Part shown: in pieces, positions 9,288 to 17,641 of the stretch | Numbering within the stretch: position 1 is the first letter of the stretch | Layout: each line of letters opens with the position of its first letter | Source of the DNA: an uncultured Pelosinus sp. | GTDB lineage: Bacteria > Bacillota > Negativicutes > UMGS1260 | Direction: 5' to 3' | Assembly (NCBI GenBank): GCA_900550105.1 | Contig: URQW01000004.1 | Coordinates: 1-64,000, forward strand | DNA: 64,000 bases | The notes under the pieces: model-generated | What the model was told of the DNA's origin: nothing | Seen by the model: only the letters and a program-made list of their open reading frames with translations | Database searches by the model: none | Position numbers and translations under genes: made by a program

Positions 9288-9319
9288 AAAAAAACAGCAG
9301 GGAACTTAATCCCTGCTGT
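9288..9319 (-). terminator. Intrinsic terminator after the YvyF-like gene
   Basis: A perfect 10-bp stem ACAGCAGGGA / TCCCTGCTGT (9294-9303 and 9310-9319) with a 6-nt loop is followed on the minus strand by seven T. It lies between the YvyF-like gene and flgM and would separate their transcription. Confidence 0.85.
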
Positions 9320-9362
9320 CGATTTAATTTCTTTGATGTTAGAAAAACTTTTCAGAAGCGCC

Positions 9363-9767
9363 TTATTTCTTTTCTTTCGAATACATGCGGATCCCTTTGG
9401 CCTTATTCTTGGCTTCTTCTTCTTTTTCTGATGCACGTTTGACGGATTGCGCCATCTGCGATAAAATATTTTCACTACATTCTGAACACAAGCGGCCATG
9501 CGAAATCAGTTTACCGCAACCGTCGCAGTGATAGGTAATTTTATCAGCACCAACAATACGTCCTTGCTGGATCATTCGAACAATGGTCTTTGTCTTAACA
9601 CCAGTAGCCTCATGAATCTCGTCCACCGAAGCATAATCTACCACATCACGCAAGTAAGCTACTACCTTGAGTTCGTCCTCTTCTTGCGCCCGAATACACT
9701 CTGGACACATATTAAAATTGTTTTCTAAATATAACTTTCCGCATTGACGACAATTTGCAAGTCCCAT
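9363..9767 (-). CDS. YvyF-like flagellar operon protein (TIGR03826 type)
   Basis: This 134-residue protein matches the YvyF/TIGR03826 family found just upstream of flgM in Bacillota. Two CxxC pairs are visible in each half: CRQCGKLY with CPEC near the N-terminus, and CDGCGKLI with CSEC after residue 80, consistent with two zinc-ribbon-like clusters. A helix-turn-helix-like stretch (SVDEIHEATGVKTKTIVRMI) lies between them. The C-terminal 30 residues are strongly charged. AGGGGGC precedes the ATG. A regulatory role in flagellar gene expression is inferred from the family and its position. Confidence 0.85.
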   Translation of the reverse strand: MGLANCRQCGKLYLENNFNMCPECIRAQEEDELKVVAYLRDVVDYASVDEIHEATGVKTKTIVRMIQQGRIVGADKITYHCDGCGKLISHGRLCSECSENILSQMAQSVKRASEKEEEAKNKAKGIRMYSKEKK

Positions 9768-9931
9768 GGTAATGCCCCCTTACATCTACTACTTGTATTA
9801 TACAATATTTTTTTATAATTCGCCTAGCTATTCTAGGTGCTATTCGCAAATTAATTCTGACAATAGGCAGGAATCACAAAGTTTTTGCCTAACAAGATAG
9901 GGAATCCCTTACGAAAGGCAGTTTACCGATT

Positions 9932-10528
9932 ATGCTGACACTTATTCAATTTCCCGAAATGTATGAAGAACTCAGCGAAGAAGTCCAACAGATCGTGGGC
10001 CAGCTGCTTCATCTTTTAGAAATTAAGAATCCCAAGCTTCATCTCCATAGCTATCAGGTAGCCAATTACGCTGTCAGTATTGCCGCTAAAATGCGTTTAC
10101 CGAAAGAGGAAATCGAGCGAATCCGCATAGCTGCCATGCTGCATGACATTGGCCACTTGACTGTTCCTAATATGATTCTGTCCAAAGCGCCTTATCTCAC
10201 CCAGCGAGAGCTTGCGGCCTACAAAAACCACTGTAATGCTGGCAGTTTCATGCTGGAAAATTTGCCATCCTGCCAGGAAATCAGCCTCTATATCCGGCAT
10301 CATCACGAACAGTTTGACGGCAAGGGCTATCCGAAGCGGTTAAAAGGGGTAAACATTCCGCTTGGCGCCCGAATTATCGCTGTAGCCAATCACTATGACC
10401 GTTATATCAATCCCTGCACGCAGCACTGGACTAAAACACCGGAAGACGCCGTGAAAGAATTAAATGATAAAGCCGGCACGGCCTTTGATACAGAAATTGT
10501 CCGGGCCTTCATCGAAGCGCTTGGCTAA
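9932..10528 (+). CDS. Stand-alone HD-GYP domain protein
   Basis: This is a 198-residue HD-GYP domain, a family that degrades cyclic di-GMP. It contains the HD motif (AAMLHDIGHLTVP) and the GYP motif (HHHEQFDGKGYP), with the intervening histidines of the metal site present. In most active members the HD motif reads HDIGK; here the lysine is replaced by histidine. There is no receiver or sensor domain. It is divergently transcribed from the flagellar run, which makes a role in motility or surface switching plausible. The start is uncertain because no strong Shine-Dalgarno lies at the usual distance. Confidence 0.88.
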   Translation: MLTLIQFPEMYEELSEEVQQIVGQLLHLLEIKNPKLHLHSYQVANYAVSIAAKMRLPKEEIERIRIAAMLHDIGHLTVPNMILSKAPYLTQRELAAYKNHCNAGSFMLENLPSCQEISLYIRHHHEQFDGKGYPKRLKGVNIPLGARIIAVANHYDRYINPCTQHWTKTPEDAVKELNDKAGTAFDTEIVRAFIEALG

Positions 10529-10563
10529 TCTTGGCTATGAAAAGTAGTACAGCCGCCAACTTC

Positions 10564-11268
10564 CTATCTCGCACTGCTTGCCAACACAACAGCCGAAACA
10601 GCCTTGGCCCCAGCGGCCAGTAACGTATGGGCACAAGCATCAATCGTAGCGCCTGATGTAAAAATATCATCCACTAAAAAAATAGTCTGATCCTTGACCT
10701 GACTGGGGCGCGTTACATAAAACGCGCCTTTTACATTTTCCCGCCGTTCCATTGGCTTAAAGAAATACTGCGGCGCCGTTGGCCGCAACCGCACTAACAG
10801 TTCCGTCTGCCAGTACGCATCGCCAAACATCGCCTTTACCCATGTTGCGAAAATCACTTCCGTTTGATTATAGCCCCGCTGGCGACGCTTTGCTTGGTGA
10901 ATTGGCACAGGCATAAACGAGCATGTAGCAGATTCTGTGAGGACCGGAAAAAACTGTTCTAATTCGTCTCGTTTTGGCAAAAAAGCTTGTAAATATCGCG
11001 CCGCTTCAGGTCTTTGTCCATACTTTAAGGCTTGCAGTTTTTGGCGCACCGCCCCCTGATAGTCGGCTAACAACAGAATTTGATCAACATAGAAGAGGCC
11101 TCGGTCTTCGCCTGTTAACAGTAGTTTCACCATATAGTGGTTCTGACAAGGGGCGCACCACTGGCCAAAAGACGCCTGACTGCGACCGCAGTGGGGACAG
11201 CGCGGCGGCAAGATAATATCTAAGAGGGCCTGATACCAAGAATGAAACCAAGCTGCTGAAAAATTCAC
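10564..11268 (-). CDS. comF: ComF family protein (phosphoribosyltransferase-like)
   Basis: ComFC-type proteins combine a zinc finger with a phosphoribosyltransferase fold and are needed for DNA uptake in competent bacteria. Here the N-terminal finger is CPHCGRSQASFGQWCAPC (about residues 22-40), and the PRPP-binding loop FLVDDIFTSGATIDAC is near residue 200. Length (234) is typical. The GTG start overlaps the recD2 stop codon by 4 nt, so the two genes are translationally linked. No comFA helicase gene is adjacent. Confidence 0.92.
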   Translation of the reverse strand: MNFSAAWFHSWYQALLDIILPPRCPHCGRSQASFGQWCAPCQNHYMVKLLLTGEDRGLFYVDQILLLADYQGAVRQKLQALKYGQRPEAARYLQAFLPKRDELEQFFPVLTESATCSFMPVPIHQAKRRQRGYNQTEVIFATWVKAMFGDAYWQTELLVRLRPTAPQYFFKPMERRENVKGAFYVTRPSQVKDQTIFLVDDIFTSGATIDACAHTLLAAGAKAVSAVVLASSAR

Positions 11269-13418
11269 CAATCTTCGCCTCGCAGCCGTTCCGCCAATAA
11301 AGAGTAGCGTCGCCTAGTACGATCATTGGCCACAGCCGTATTGAGAGCGGCTTTCGTCCCAAGGAGAATGACTAGTTTTTTAGCGCGCGTTACAGCCGTA
11401 TACAGCAAATTACGCTGCAGCATCCGATAATGGCCCGCCACTAACGGCAAGATTACTGCTGCATATTCACTGCCTTGGCTCTTATGAACGCTCATCGCAT
11501 AGGCTAGATGAAGTTCATCCCATTCACTTTTATGATAGGCTACTGTTCCTTCAGGATAGGCGACGATCGCCGTCTCGCTGTCAAGATGGTCAATATAACC
11601 AATATCACCATTAAAAACGCCCTTTTCATAGTTGTTGCGCATCTGCATGACCTTATCGCCCTGCCGCAGGCAGACTCCCATAGAAAGAACCTCGCTCTTT
11701 TCCGGCTGCGGCGGATTCAAAGCAGCTTGCAGTAATCTATTTAAATTTTCTACACCACATTCCAATTTGTGCATTGGTGATAAAACCTGCAGATCCTTGC
11801 CCCAATCATAGCCGATTTTCGGCAGTTGCTCGCCGCAAAGACTTACAATCGCTCTAGCTGCAGCGGCTTCACTCTCTAGCTCATAGAAAATAAAATCGCC
11901 ATCATCGCATTGCGGCAAAAGCCCCTGATTAATTCGATGAGCATTGAGAACGATCGGGCTTTCGCCCGCTTGACGAAAGATTTCCGTAAGGCGTACAACA
12001 GGAACGGCTTCAGAACGAATAATATCCTTGAGCACACTTCCCGGACCCACAGCAGGCAATTGATCCACATCGCCTACGAGCACAAGACGGCAGCCTGATG
12101 GCACTGCCTGCAAAAAATCGTGCATTAACAAAATATCCATCATCGATACTTCATCTAAAATAACAGCATCCGCATCTAAGGGATGGTTCGCATTGCGGGC
12201 AAAATAAGGCGCCCCTTCCGAACCGCCTGTCGATTCAAGCAAGCGATGGACCGTCATGGCTTCACGGCCTGTAGCTTCACTGAGACGCTTGGCTGCTCGC
12301 CCTGTTGGCGCGCCCAGCAGAATTTTTAAACCTGCTGCGGCCAAAACCTCTAGTATCCCCTTGACGGTAGTAGTTTTGCCGGTACCAGGACCGCCGGTCA
12401 GAACGAGAATCCCATGATCGAGGACGCTCACCAGTGCTTGGCGCTGCGCCTTTGCCAAAGTCACTGCCGCTTTTGCCTCCCACTGCGCCACAAGCTTATA
12501 TTTATCGGCACAGAGGGCCGATTTCGCTTCCATTTGCAGCTCGCTAAGACGTGCCGCTACATTTTTTTCAGCTTGATAGAGCGGATATAAATAAATAAGA
12601 TACGTTCCTTGCCAAGATTCGGCACATAAGAAGCCGTTTTTTATAAACTGACTGATCAAGCAAGCCACTTCATACTGATCAGCCTGCAAAAGTTTGGCTG
12701 TTTCCTTGACTAGCAATTCTTCGGGCACACAGGAATGTCCCGCTTGGGTTGTCTGAAACAAAGCAAAATCAATGCCAGCTTCCAGCCGCGCTTCGTCATT
12801 TTTGCCAAAGCCTAAAGCCATAGCAATTTGATCGGCTGTACGAAACCCAATGCCTGGTACCTCTTTGGCCAAACGATAGGGATTCGCGCGCAGAACGTCT
12901 AGTGTATCGCGGCCATAAGCGCCATGAATTTTTGCCGCATAAGCACCGGATACGCCGTGGGTCTCCAAAAACAGCATGATTTCCCGCAAATCCGATTGGG
13001 CGGCATAAGAGGCGCGAATCTGTTCCGCTTTTTTCGTACCGATCCCTTCGACCTCAGTCAGACGGTGCGGTGCGGCCGCAATCACTTCAAGTACCTGCTC
13101 GCCAAAATAAGCGACAAGTCGTGACGCCATAGCCGCCCCGATCCCCTTGACAGCGCCTGACGCTAAAAACCGTTCAATACCAGCCGCTGTAGTCGGCTCG
13201 ATACGACGACACGAAAGAGCTTGAAACTGTCTACCGAATTTAGCATGATCCACCCACTTGCCTGTGAGAACAACCTGTTCGCCGATAAGCGGTGCAGCAA
13301 TCCGGCCCGTTACGGCTGCTTGCTGCTTCTGCCCATCTGGCGTAATTTTAAAGACAGCAAATGCGCCGTCAGGGCTCTGAAAAGTAATCGCCGCAACGAC
13401 GCCTGTCAATTCTTCCAT
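11265..13418 (-). CDS. recD2: RecD2-type ATP-dependent DNA helicase
   Basis: This is a superfamily 1B 5'-3' helicase of the RecBC-independent RecD2 type, 717 residues. An N-terminal OB-like domain is followed by helix-hairpin-helix repeats (GIERFLASGAVKGIG, LTEVEGIGTKKAEQI), which distinguish RecD2 from RecD. Walker A is GGPGTGKTTT (around residue 345), Walker B is ILDEVSMMD (around 423), and the C-terminal motif AMSVHKSQGSEYAAVIL is present. The ATG at 13418 is chosen because AGGCGGGA precedes it. It is co-transcribed with comF. Confidence 0.96.
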   Translation of the reverse strand: MEELTGVVAAITFQSPDGAFAVFKITPDGQKQQAAVTGRIAAPLIGEQVVLTGKWVDHAKFGRQFQALSCRRIEPTTAAGIERFLASGAVKGIGAAMASRLVAYFGEQVLEVIAAAPHRLTEVEGIGTKKAEQIRASYAAQSDLREIMLFLETHGVSGAYAAKIHGAYGRDTLDVLRANPYRLAKEVPGIGFRTADQIAMALGFGKNDEARLEAGIDFALFQTTQAGHSCVPEELLVKETAKLLQADQYEVACLISQFIKNGFLCAESWQGTYLIYLYPLYQAEKNVAARLSELQMEAKSALCADKYKLVAQWEAKAAVTLAKAQRQALVSVLDHGILVLTGGPGTGKTTTVKGILEVLAAAGLKILLGAPTGRAAKRLSEATGREAMTVHRLLESTGGSEGAPYFARNANHPLDADAVILDEVSMMDILLMHDFLQAVPSGCRLVLVGDVDQLPAVGPGSVLKDIIRSEAVPVVRLTEIFRQAGESPIVLNAHRINQGLLPQCDDGDFIFYELESEAAAARAIVSLCGEQLPKIGYDWGKDLQVLSPMHKLECGVENLNRLLQAALNPPQPEKSEVLSMGVCLRQGDKVMQMRNNYEKGVFNGDIGYIDHLDSETAIVAYPEGTVAYHKSEWDELHLAYAMSVHKSQGSEYAAVILPLVAGHYRMLQRNLLYTAVTRAKKLVILLGTKAALNTAVANDRTRRRYSLLAERLRGEDW

Positions 13419-13544
13419 ACAAATCCCGCCTACTTCCATTCTCAAAACAGAACACACGTTTCACTTTGTATGATTATTTCGCAAACCCCAAGAAAAAATC
13501 CTTTTTTTCCAGTAAAAAGAGGAGGACTTTTTGTAAAAAAAGAG

Positions 13545-13550
13545 TATAAT
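13545..13550 (+). promoter_or_regulatory. Candidate -10 element for the small membrane protein gene
   Basis: A perfect TATAAT lies 131 nt upstream of the likely start codon at 13681. No good -35 is visible at 17 nt (GAGGACT region), so strength is uncertain. The long leader between it and the gene contains two hairpins. Confidence 0.4.
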
Positions 13551-13562
13551 AAATTGTTGTAT

Positions 13563-13628
13563 CCACTCAATAAGTGGTAGCGGCATAGAATGAATATCAT
13601 GAGCCAGCACCGAATGAATCGGCTGGCT
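13563..13628 (+). other. Structured leader with two hairpins
   Basis: Two inverted repeats lie between the candidate promoter and the small gene at 13681. The first is CCACT(CAATA)AGTGG at 13563-13577. The second pairs AGCCAG at 13602-13607 with CTGGCT at 13623-13628 around an inner CCGA/TCGG stem. It does not match any riboswitch class I can recognise. No U-tract follows, so it is not an obvious terminator. Confidence 0.4.
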
Positions 13629-13680
13629 AGGAATTCATATTATGATTACAATGAATGTTATTATTATGGGAGAGGCCTGT

Positions 13681-13869
13681 ATGCGAGAAGTTCTTATGCG
13701 AGAAGTCCCTGTGCGCGAAATTTCTATGCGCGAAGACATGTATACCTATCATTATTTTAAACGCCGTTGCCTAAACCAATCGATCCAGAAAAAAACGGTT
13801 CTCATGTCTGCTATTTTGTTATTCAGTGTTTTATATTTTGCCTCGACTTTGTTTCTACTAACCAAATAG
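13681..13869 (+). CDS. Small membrane protein with repeated M/V-R-E motif
   Basis: I do not recognise this 62-residue protein. The ATG at 13681 is chosen because GGGAGAGG precedes it by 5 nt; an in-frame ATG further upstream lacks a site. The N-terminus is a fourfold repeat of (M/V)-R-E: MREVLMREVPVREISMRED. A basic stretch (FKRRCLNQSIQKKT) follows, then one strong C-terminal membrane helix (VLMSAILLFSVLYFASTLFLL). The gene is followed at once by a perfect terminator, which supports it being a real unit. Confidence 0.5.
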   Translation: MREVLMREVPVREISMREDMYTYHYFKRRCLNQSIQKKTVLMSAILLFSVLYFASTLFLLTK

Positions 13870-13894
13870 TCCTTCATTCCAACGATGTTTTGCG

Positions 13895-13944
13895 TAAAAG
13901 AGGATGTTTCTCATAAAAATGCTTATGAGAAACATCCTCTTTTA
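13895..13944. terminator. Perfect 22-bp bidirectional terminator
   Basis: A perfect 22-bp inverted repeat (13895-13916 with 13923-13944, loop AAATGC) has A-rich and T-rich ends, so it can terminate both the small gene on the plus strand and the sigma factor/YvrJ cluster on the minus strand. Confidence 0.9.
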
Positions 13945-13965
13945 CTATTCCCTATTCTTGCTACT

Positions 13966-14112
13966 TTACCTGACCGACAAGGCCTTCGCCAAATTGTTAA
14001 TGCTGTCCGACAGAGCATCAAGCCGCTTTTCGATCCGGACTAAAAGATAGATTGATACTACCATAGGAAAGCCATAGTTGGCGGCGGCTGTCAAGAGCGG
14101 CGCTACATCCAT
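13966..14112 (-). CDS. YvrJ family small protein
   Basis: This 48-residue reading frame matches the YvrJ family: MDVAPLLTAAANYGFPMVVS followed by IYLLVRIEKRLDALSDSINN. It has one membrane-spanning helix (about residues 5-25) followed by a charged amphipathic helix. It begins 4 nt after the DUF2922 stop codon, in the same direction, and ends just before the bidirectional terminator. YvrJ proteins have no known function but commonly occur next to DUF1659 and DUF2922 genes, as here. Confidence 0.85.
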   Translation of the reverse strand: MDVAPLLTAAANYGFPMVVSIYLLVRIEKRLDALSDSINNLAKALSVR

Positions 14113-14116
14113 CGTA

Positions 14117-14329
14117 CTATTCTAAGGGCGCTGTTTCATTAACCCGGATCTTAGCCCCTATGATCTGTACGAGATCGCCATTTTTCGAAGCAAAAATTCC
14201 TTTGGTCACAATATCCTGCATAACCGGCTGCGCCTGAGCTAACGTCAGGTTGTCTACAGGATCAGGCAAATTCAGCGTGACCTGTTTCCCTGATTGATCA
14301 TGAAACAATAGTTGCAATGTCTTGGCCAT
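14117..14329 (-). CDS. DUF2922 domain protein
   Basis: This 70-residue protein fits DUF2922: an N-terminal TLQLLFHDQSGKQVTLNLPD strand pair, then DPVDNLTLAQAQPVMQDIVT, and a C-terminal GDLVQIIGAKIRVNETAPLE. The ATG at 14329 sits 7 nt after GGAGG and is preferred to the GTG just upstream. It lies between the DUF1659 and YvrJ genes. Function is unknown. Confidence 0.88.
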   Translation of the reverse strand: MAKTLQLLFHDQSGKQVTLNLPDPVDNLTLAQAQPVMQDIVTKGIFASKNGDLVQIIGAKIRVNETAPLE

Positions 14330-14365
14330 CACATATCCTCCTTGTTAGTTTTTATAAATGAATGC

Positions 14366-14590
14366 TTACGAATTACTAAGTGTGCCTTCGTCAAGACGTT
14401 CCACTACGAAGGGCGTATGCTGCTGCAAAGCGCCTAGCGCTGTGCCGACAGCATAGACGTCAGCGTCAGCCGCACTTGCTTTCAGGCCGGACAGAGTCCG
14501 CTGTTTATATACCGGTTTTCCTGCCGTATTCACGCCTGTCTGCACTTTCAAAATCAGTTTACCAAGCTGCGTTTCTTTATTGACTGCCAT
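14366..14590 (-). CDS. DUF1659 domain protein
   Basis: This 74-residue protein fits DUF1659: KLILKVQTGVNTAGKPVYKQ followed by RTLSGLKASAADADVYAVGT and a short tail. GGGAGGTGA precedes the ATG. It begins 6 nt after the sigma factor gene ends, so the two are probably co-transcribed. DUF1659 and DUF2922 proteins are often encoded as a pair; the function is unknown. Confidence 0.88.
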   Translation of the reverse strand: MAVNKETQLGKLILKVQTGVNTAGKPVYKQRTLSGLKASAADADVYAVGTALGALQQHTPFVVERLDEGTLSNS

Positions 14591-14596
14591 AACCTC

Positions 14597-15238
14597 TCAC
14601 CTCCCCTCACTCTCTACCATTCCGTTAAGGCTCACTTTTAAACGGCGTAGGGAACGTTTTTTCAACTGCGATACAGCTTGCGGCGTAAGTGACAGACTAC
14701 TAGCAATCTCGGTAAGGCTCCAACCTAAAGCCCAAGCTTTCAGCACTAACTGTTGCCGCTCTGATAAAGATTTTAGCGCTCGCTGCACTAAGTCGAACCG
14801 CAACCGTTGTATAACTGTGTCTTCCAAATTATGCGGATCGGCGAAAAGAGCCGTATCGCTAACCTCACCGCGAATTCTGCCAGTAGACTCATCCTGATCA
14901 TCCCAGGCATCATAAGAAAAAACACTTTGCCACAGATGCCGCTCTTTTTTAAACAAATTCCATAAAGCGTATTTGACGCGGCTTGCCACATAAGCGGCAA
15001 AAGGAATGTTCTTATCCTTATCAAAGCATTGAATTGCCTCAGCTACAGTCAGACGAGCCACGGAAAGCGCTTCCTCGCCGAGGGCTTGTAAGTGAGAAGC
15101 TCTGGTATAATGAACAACCAACGGATCAAAGTAGTGGCACAAAGCCGCAAAAGCTGCTTTGTCACCGGACTGAGCTAAACGGAGTTGTTCTGCTAAGGGT
15201 TTCTTACTTTGTCCCTGAGATTGCACAGTACACTGCAT
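14597..15238 (-). CDS. Sigma-70 family RNA polymerase sigma factor
   Basis: This 213-residue sigma factor has region 2 (DKNIPFAAYVASRVKYALWNLFK, split in two helices) and region 4 with a helix-turn-helix (LGWSLTEIASSLSLTPQAVSQLKK). Regions 1 and 3 are absent or minimal, as in ECF-like and SigI/SigO-like alternative sigma factors. No anti-sigma factor is adjacent; instead three very small genes (DUF1659, DUF2922, YvrJ) follow in the same direction. GAAGGTG precedes the ATG. The stimulus and the regulon are unknown. Confidence 0.9.
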   Translation of the reverse strand: MQCTVQSQGQSKKPLAEQLRLAQSGDKAAFAALCHYFDPLVVHYTRASHLQALGEEALSVARLTVAEAIQCFDKDKNIPFAAYVASRVKYALWNLFKKERHLWQSVFSYDAWDDQDESTGRIRGEVSDTALFADPHNLEDTVIQRLRFDLVQRALKSLSERQQLVLKAWALGWSLTEIASSLSLTPQAVSQLKKRSLRRLKVSLNGMVESEGR

Positions 15239-15380
15239 TTTTTACTGCACCTTCTAGTGAGTAACGTTACTCTAATTTAGCGCTTGCCTTCAGCATAAAC
15301 ACAAATCAGCCTGCAAGCAAAACCTGGCTTAGCGCTAAGTCAGACGCGACAAATATTGCTATCGTGGCTTAAACAAACAG

Positions 15381-15410
15381 AAAAGTCCCTCAGCAATTCG
15401 CTGAGAGACT
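15381..15410 (-). terminator. Intrinsic terminator of the ABC-F gene
   Basis: AGTCCCTCAGC (15384-15394) pairs with GCTGAGAGACT (15400-15410) around a 5-nt loop with one mismatch, and on the minus strand it is followed by TTTT. It lies 34 nt after the stop codon of the ABC-F gene. Confidence 0.8.
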
Positions 15411-15444
15411 ATAAAATACAATATATAAAGTAACTGCATAAAAA

Positions 15445-17418
15445 TTACTCTTCCTGTGTCATCAGCCAAGTTTCATAGACTTCGTCCAGTTCGGCTTTCA
15501 TGGCTTCATATTCCTCGTATAAAGCTTGACTTACGGCAAGATCAGCCTGATTTTCCGGCAAGTTAATCTCTTTTTCCTTGAATTTGAGCATGACCTCCAG
15601 CTCGCGAATCCGCAGCTCCAACTTCTCCATAGCGGCTGCATCGCGCCGCACAGAACGACTTGCTGTACTCTTCGTAGCGCTGCTCGTAGATTCGGCTACG
15701 TTCTCTGAAGATACCTTATTGGGAGAAACTTGCGACGACGCCATAGCCTTCGCTAGGCCTGATGACGCCTTGCCTTGACCCGTTTTAGGAGCCGCTTCCG
15801 CTGCTAAAGCTGCTTCTTTCGCCCGTTTTTCGCAAAAATGCTTATAATCACTGTAATTGCCGGGATAATCGCTAATAGCGCCATCTTTTAATTCGATCAC
15901 TCGCTCAGCTACTTTGTCGAGGAAATAGCGATCATGAGACACCGTTAAAAAGGTGCCAGGGAACACGGCAAGCGCTTCTTCCACGGCTTCTTTCGCCGGA
16001 ATATCTAGATGGTTCGTCGGTTCGTCAAGAATCAAAAAGTTCGCCCCGGTAAGCATGAGCTTCAATAAAGCCAACCTTGCCTCTTCACCGCCGGACAGAC
16101 TGCCGACCTCTTTGAAAACATCATCACCGCGAAATAAAAACGCGCCAAGATAATGCCGGGCTCGTTCTTCGCTCATGCCAAAATCGCGCACAATTTCATC
16201 AAGAACCTGCCAGTCTGGATGAAGGTTTTCATGCTGCTGAGCAAAATAACCGACCTGCACGCGACTGCCCAGCTTCAACGATCCTTTACGCAGCTCTAAT
16301 TCTCCCGTAATAGCTTTGAGAAGTGTTGTTTTACCTGCGCCATTCGGTCCAATTAAGGCCACGCCTTCTCCTCTGCGAATTGCCAAGGCGAGGTCTTGAA
16401 AAATCATAGTTTCGCCATACCCTGCCGCTGCATCTTGAATATCTAATACTCGTTGAGCTGAATCGCCGAGAGCATTAAATTCAAAGAAATCGAACTGCGC
16501 TTGACCGCCCACCGCTTCGAGCCGTTCCAACCGACTAAGCTGCTTGGCTCGTCCTCTAGCTTGTTTTGATTTAATCCCGGCGCCGTAACGGCGAATATAT
16601 TCTTCTGTTTTAGCAATCTGATCCTGCTGCTTGGCATACGCCCGTTCCGCCGCTAAGGTTAAAGCGACCTTTTTATCTAAATAGGTACTATAATTGCCTT
16701 GATACTCTCGCAAACTGCCTGCTTCCAGCTCCCAGGTCTTCGTAGTGACTTGATCAAGAAAGTACCTGTCATGGGAAATAATTAAGAGTCCGCCGCGAAA
16801 AGCTGCCAAATAGTTTTCTAGCCACTCTACCATAACTAAATCAAGATGATTCGTCGGTTCATCGAGAAACAAGTAATCAGGATCTCGCACCAGCGCCTTT
16901 GCGAGCGCAATCCGTGTTTGCTGTCCGCCAGAAAAAGAAGTTACTGGTCGAGCTAGTTCTGCTTCAGTAAAACCAAGCCCCGTAATAATTTTTGCCAAAC
17001 GCTGCTCATACTCATAGCCGCCGCCACTATCAAACGCCTGCGACAGCGTACCATAAGACTGCATCAATTTATCAAGTTCTGCGCCGGATGCGCTGGCAAT
17101 TAAGGCTTCCAATTCGTGAAGCTTATTTTGCAGGATTAATAGCTCAGAAAAAGCCCCAAGCAGTTCTTCCTGCAATGTTCCCGTACCAAAATCGCTTTGT
17201 TGTTCCACATAGGCCAGCGTTTCGCCTGGTGACAAAGCAACTTCACCGCCATCATATTCTTCTAGCCCCAGCAAACACCGCAACAGCGTCGTCTTGCCTG
17301 TCCCATTAGCACCGATCAACCCAATTCTATCGCCAGGACGAATTTCAGCCGAAACGCCTTCAAATACGCGCCGAATGCCAAAGAACTTGCTCAGTCCCTT
17401 AATCTGAATCAATCCCAT
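15445..17418 (-). CDS. ABC-F family ATPase
   Basis: ABC-F proteins act on the ribosome and have no membrane domain. Two ATPase domains are complete: Walker A GLIGANGTGKTTLL near residue 35, signature FSGGQQTRIALA, then a charged linker with the arginine-rich GRAKQLSRLERLE, second Walker A LIGPNGAGKTTLL and signature LSGGEEARLALL. The C-terminal 90 residues form a coiled coil as in Uup/YdiF types. The ATG at 17418 is chosen because GAGGTG lies 4 nt upstream; a longer frame adds 30 residues with no site. Target specificity cannot be inferred. Confidence 0.93.
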   Translation of the reverse strand: MGLIQIKGLSKFFGIRRVFEGVSAEIRPGDRIGLIGANGTGKTTLLRCLLGLEEYDGGEVALSPGETLAYVEQQSDFGTGTLQEELLGAFSELLILQNKLHELEALIASASGAELDKLMQSYGTLSQAFDSGGGYEYEQRLAKIITGLGFTEAELARPVTSFSGGQQTRIALAKALVRDPDYLFLDEPTNHLDLVMVEWLENYLAAFRGGLLIISHDRYFLDQVTTKTWELEAGSLREYQGNYSTYLDKKVALTLAAERAYAKQQDQIAKTEEYIRRYGAGIKSKQARGRAKQLSRLERLEAVGGQAQFDFFEFNALGDSAQRVLDIQDAAAGYGETMIFQDLALAIRRGEGVALIGPNGAGKTTLLKAITGELELRKGSLKLGSRVQVGYFAQQHENLHPDWQVLDEIVRDFGMSEERARHYLGAFLFRGDDVFKEVGSLSGGEEARLALLKLMLTGANFLILDEPTNHLDIPAKEAVEEALAVFPGTFLTVSHDRYFLDKVAERVIELKDGAISDYPGNYSDYKHFCEKRAKEAALAAEAAPKTGQGKASSGLAKAMASSQVSPNKVSSENVAESTSSATKSTASRSVRRDAAAMEKLELRIRELEVMLKFKEKEINLPENQADLAVSQALYEEYEAMKAELDEVYETWLMTQEE

Positions 17419-17518
17419 AATACACCTCATTGCTCTCTCTTTATATCCCAGCCAGCCTAAGCTAACTCTACTAGTTACTCTAAATCGAATGAAATTATTA
17501 TACCACAAAAAGTCCTGA

Positions 17519-17559
17519 TAAGACCGTATCGTAGTTGTACTTGACTTCGTCTTGTCTTA
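17519..17559 (+). repeat. Left copy of palindromic element flanking the toxin-antitoxin pair
   Basis: This is a 41-nt element starting TAAGACCG and ending ACTTGACTTCGTCTTGTCTTA, with terminal TAAGAC/GTCTTA arms. The same element (42 nt, about 80% identical) lies in inverted orientation at 18225-18266 on the other side of the RelB/YafQ genes. Confidence 0.75.
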
Positions 17560-17576
17560 TGATAAATTTTATATCA
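17560..17576. promoter_or_regulatory. Candidate operator palindrome upstream of relB
   Basis: TGATA(AATTTTA)TATCA is an inverted repeat 66 nt before the antitoxin start. RelB-type antitoxins bind palindromes near their own promoter; this site is a candidate only. Confidence 0.3.
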
Positions 17577-17641
17577 AGCACTTTTAAACGTATCTCGTTT
17601 GAGGTACAATAAGATTATAATCATGCAAGGAGGCTTCCATC

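Noticed and set aside
13563..13628. Leader hairpins as a known riboswitch (c-di-GMP or c-di-AMP type)
   Set aside because: The conserved core sequences of those classes are not present.
13642..13680. Longer N-terminus of the MRE-repeat protein starting at the ATG at 13642
   Set aside because: No ribosome site precedes that ATG, while GGGAGAGG is well placed before the ATG at 13681.
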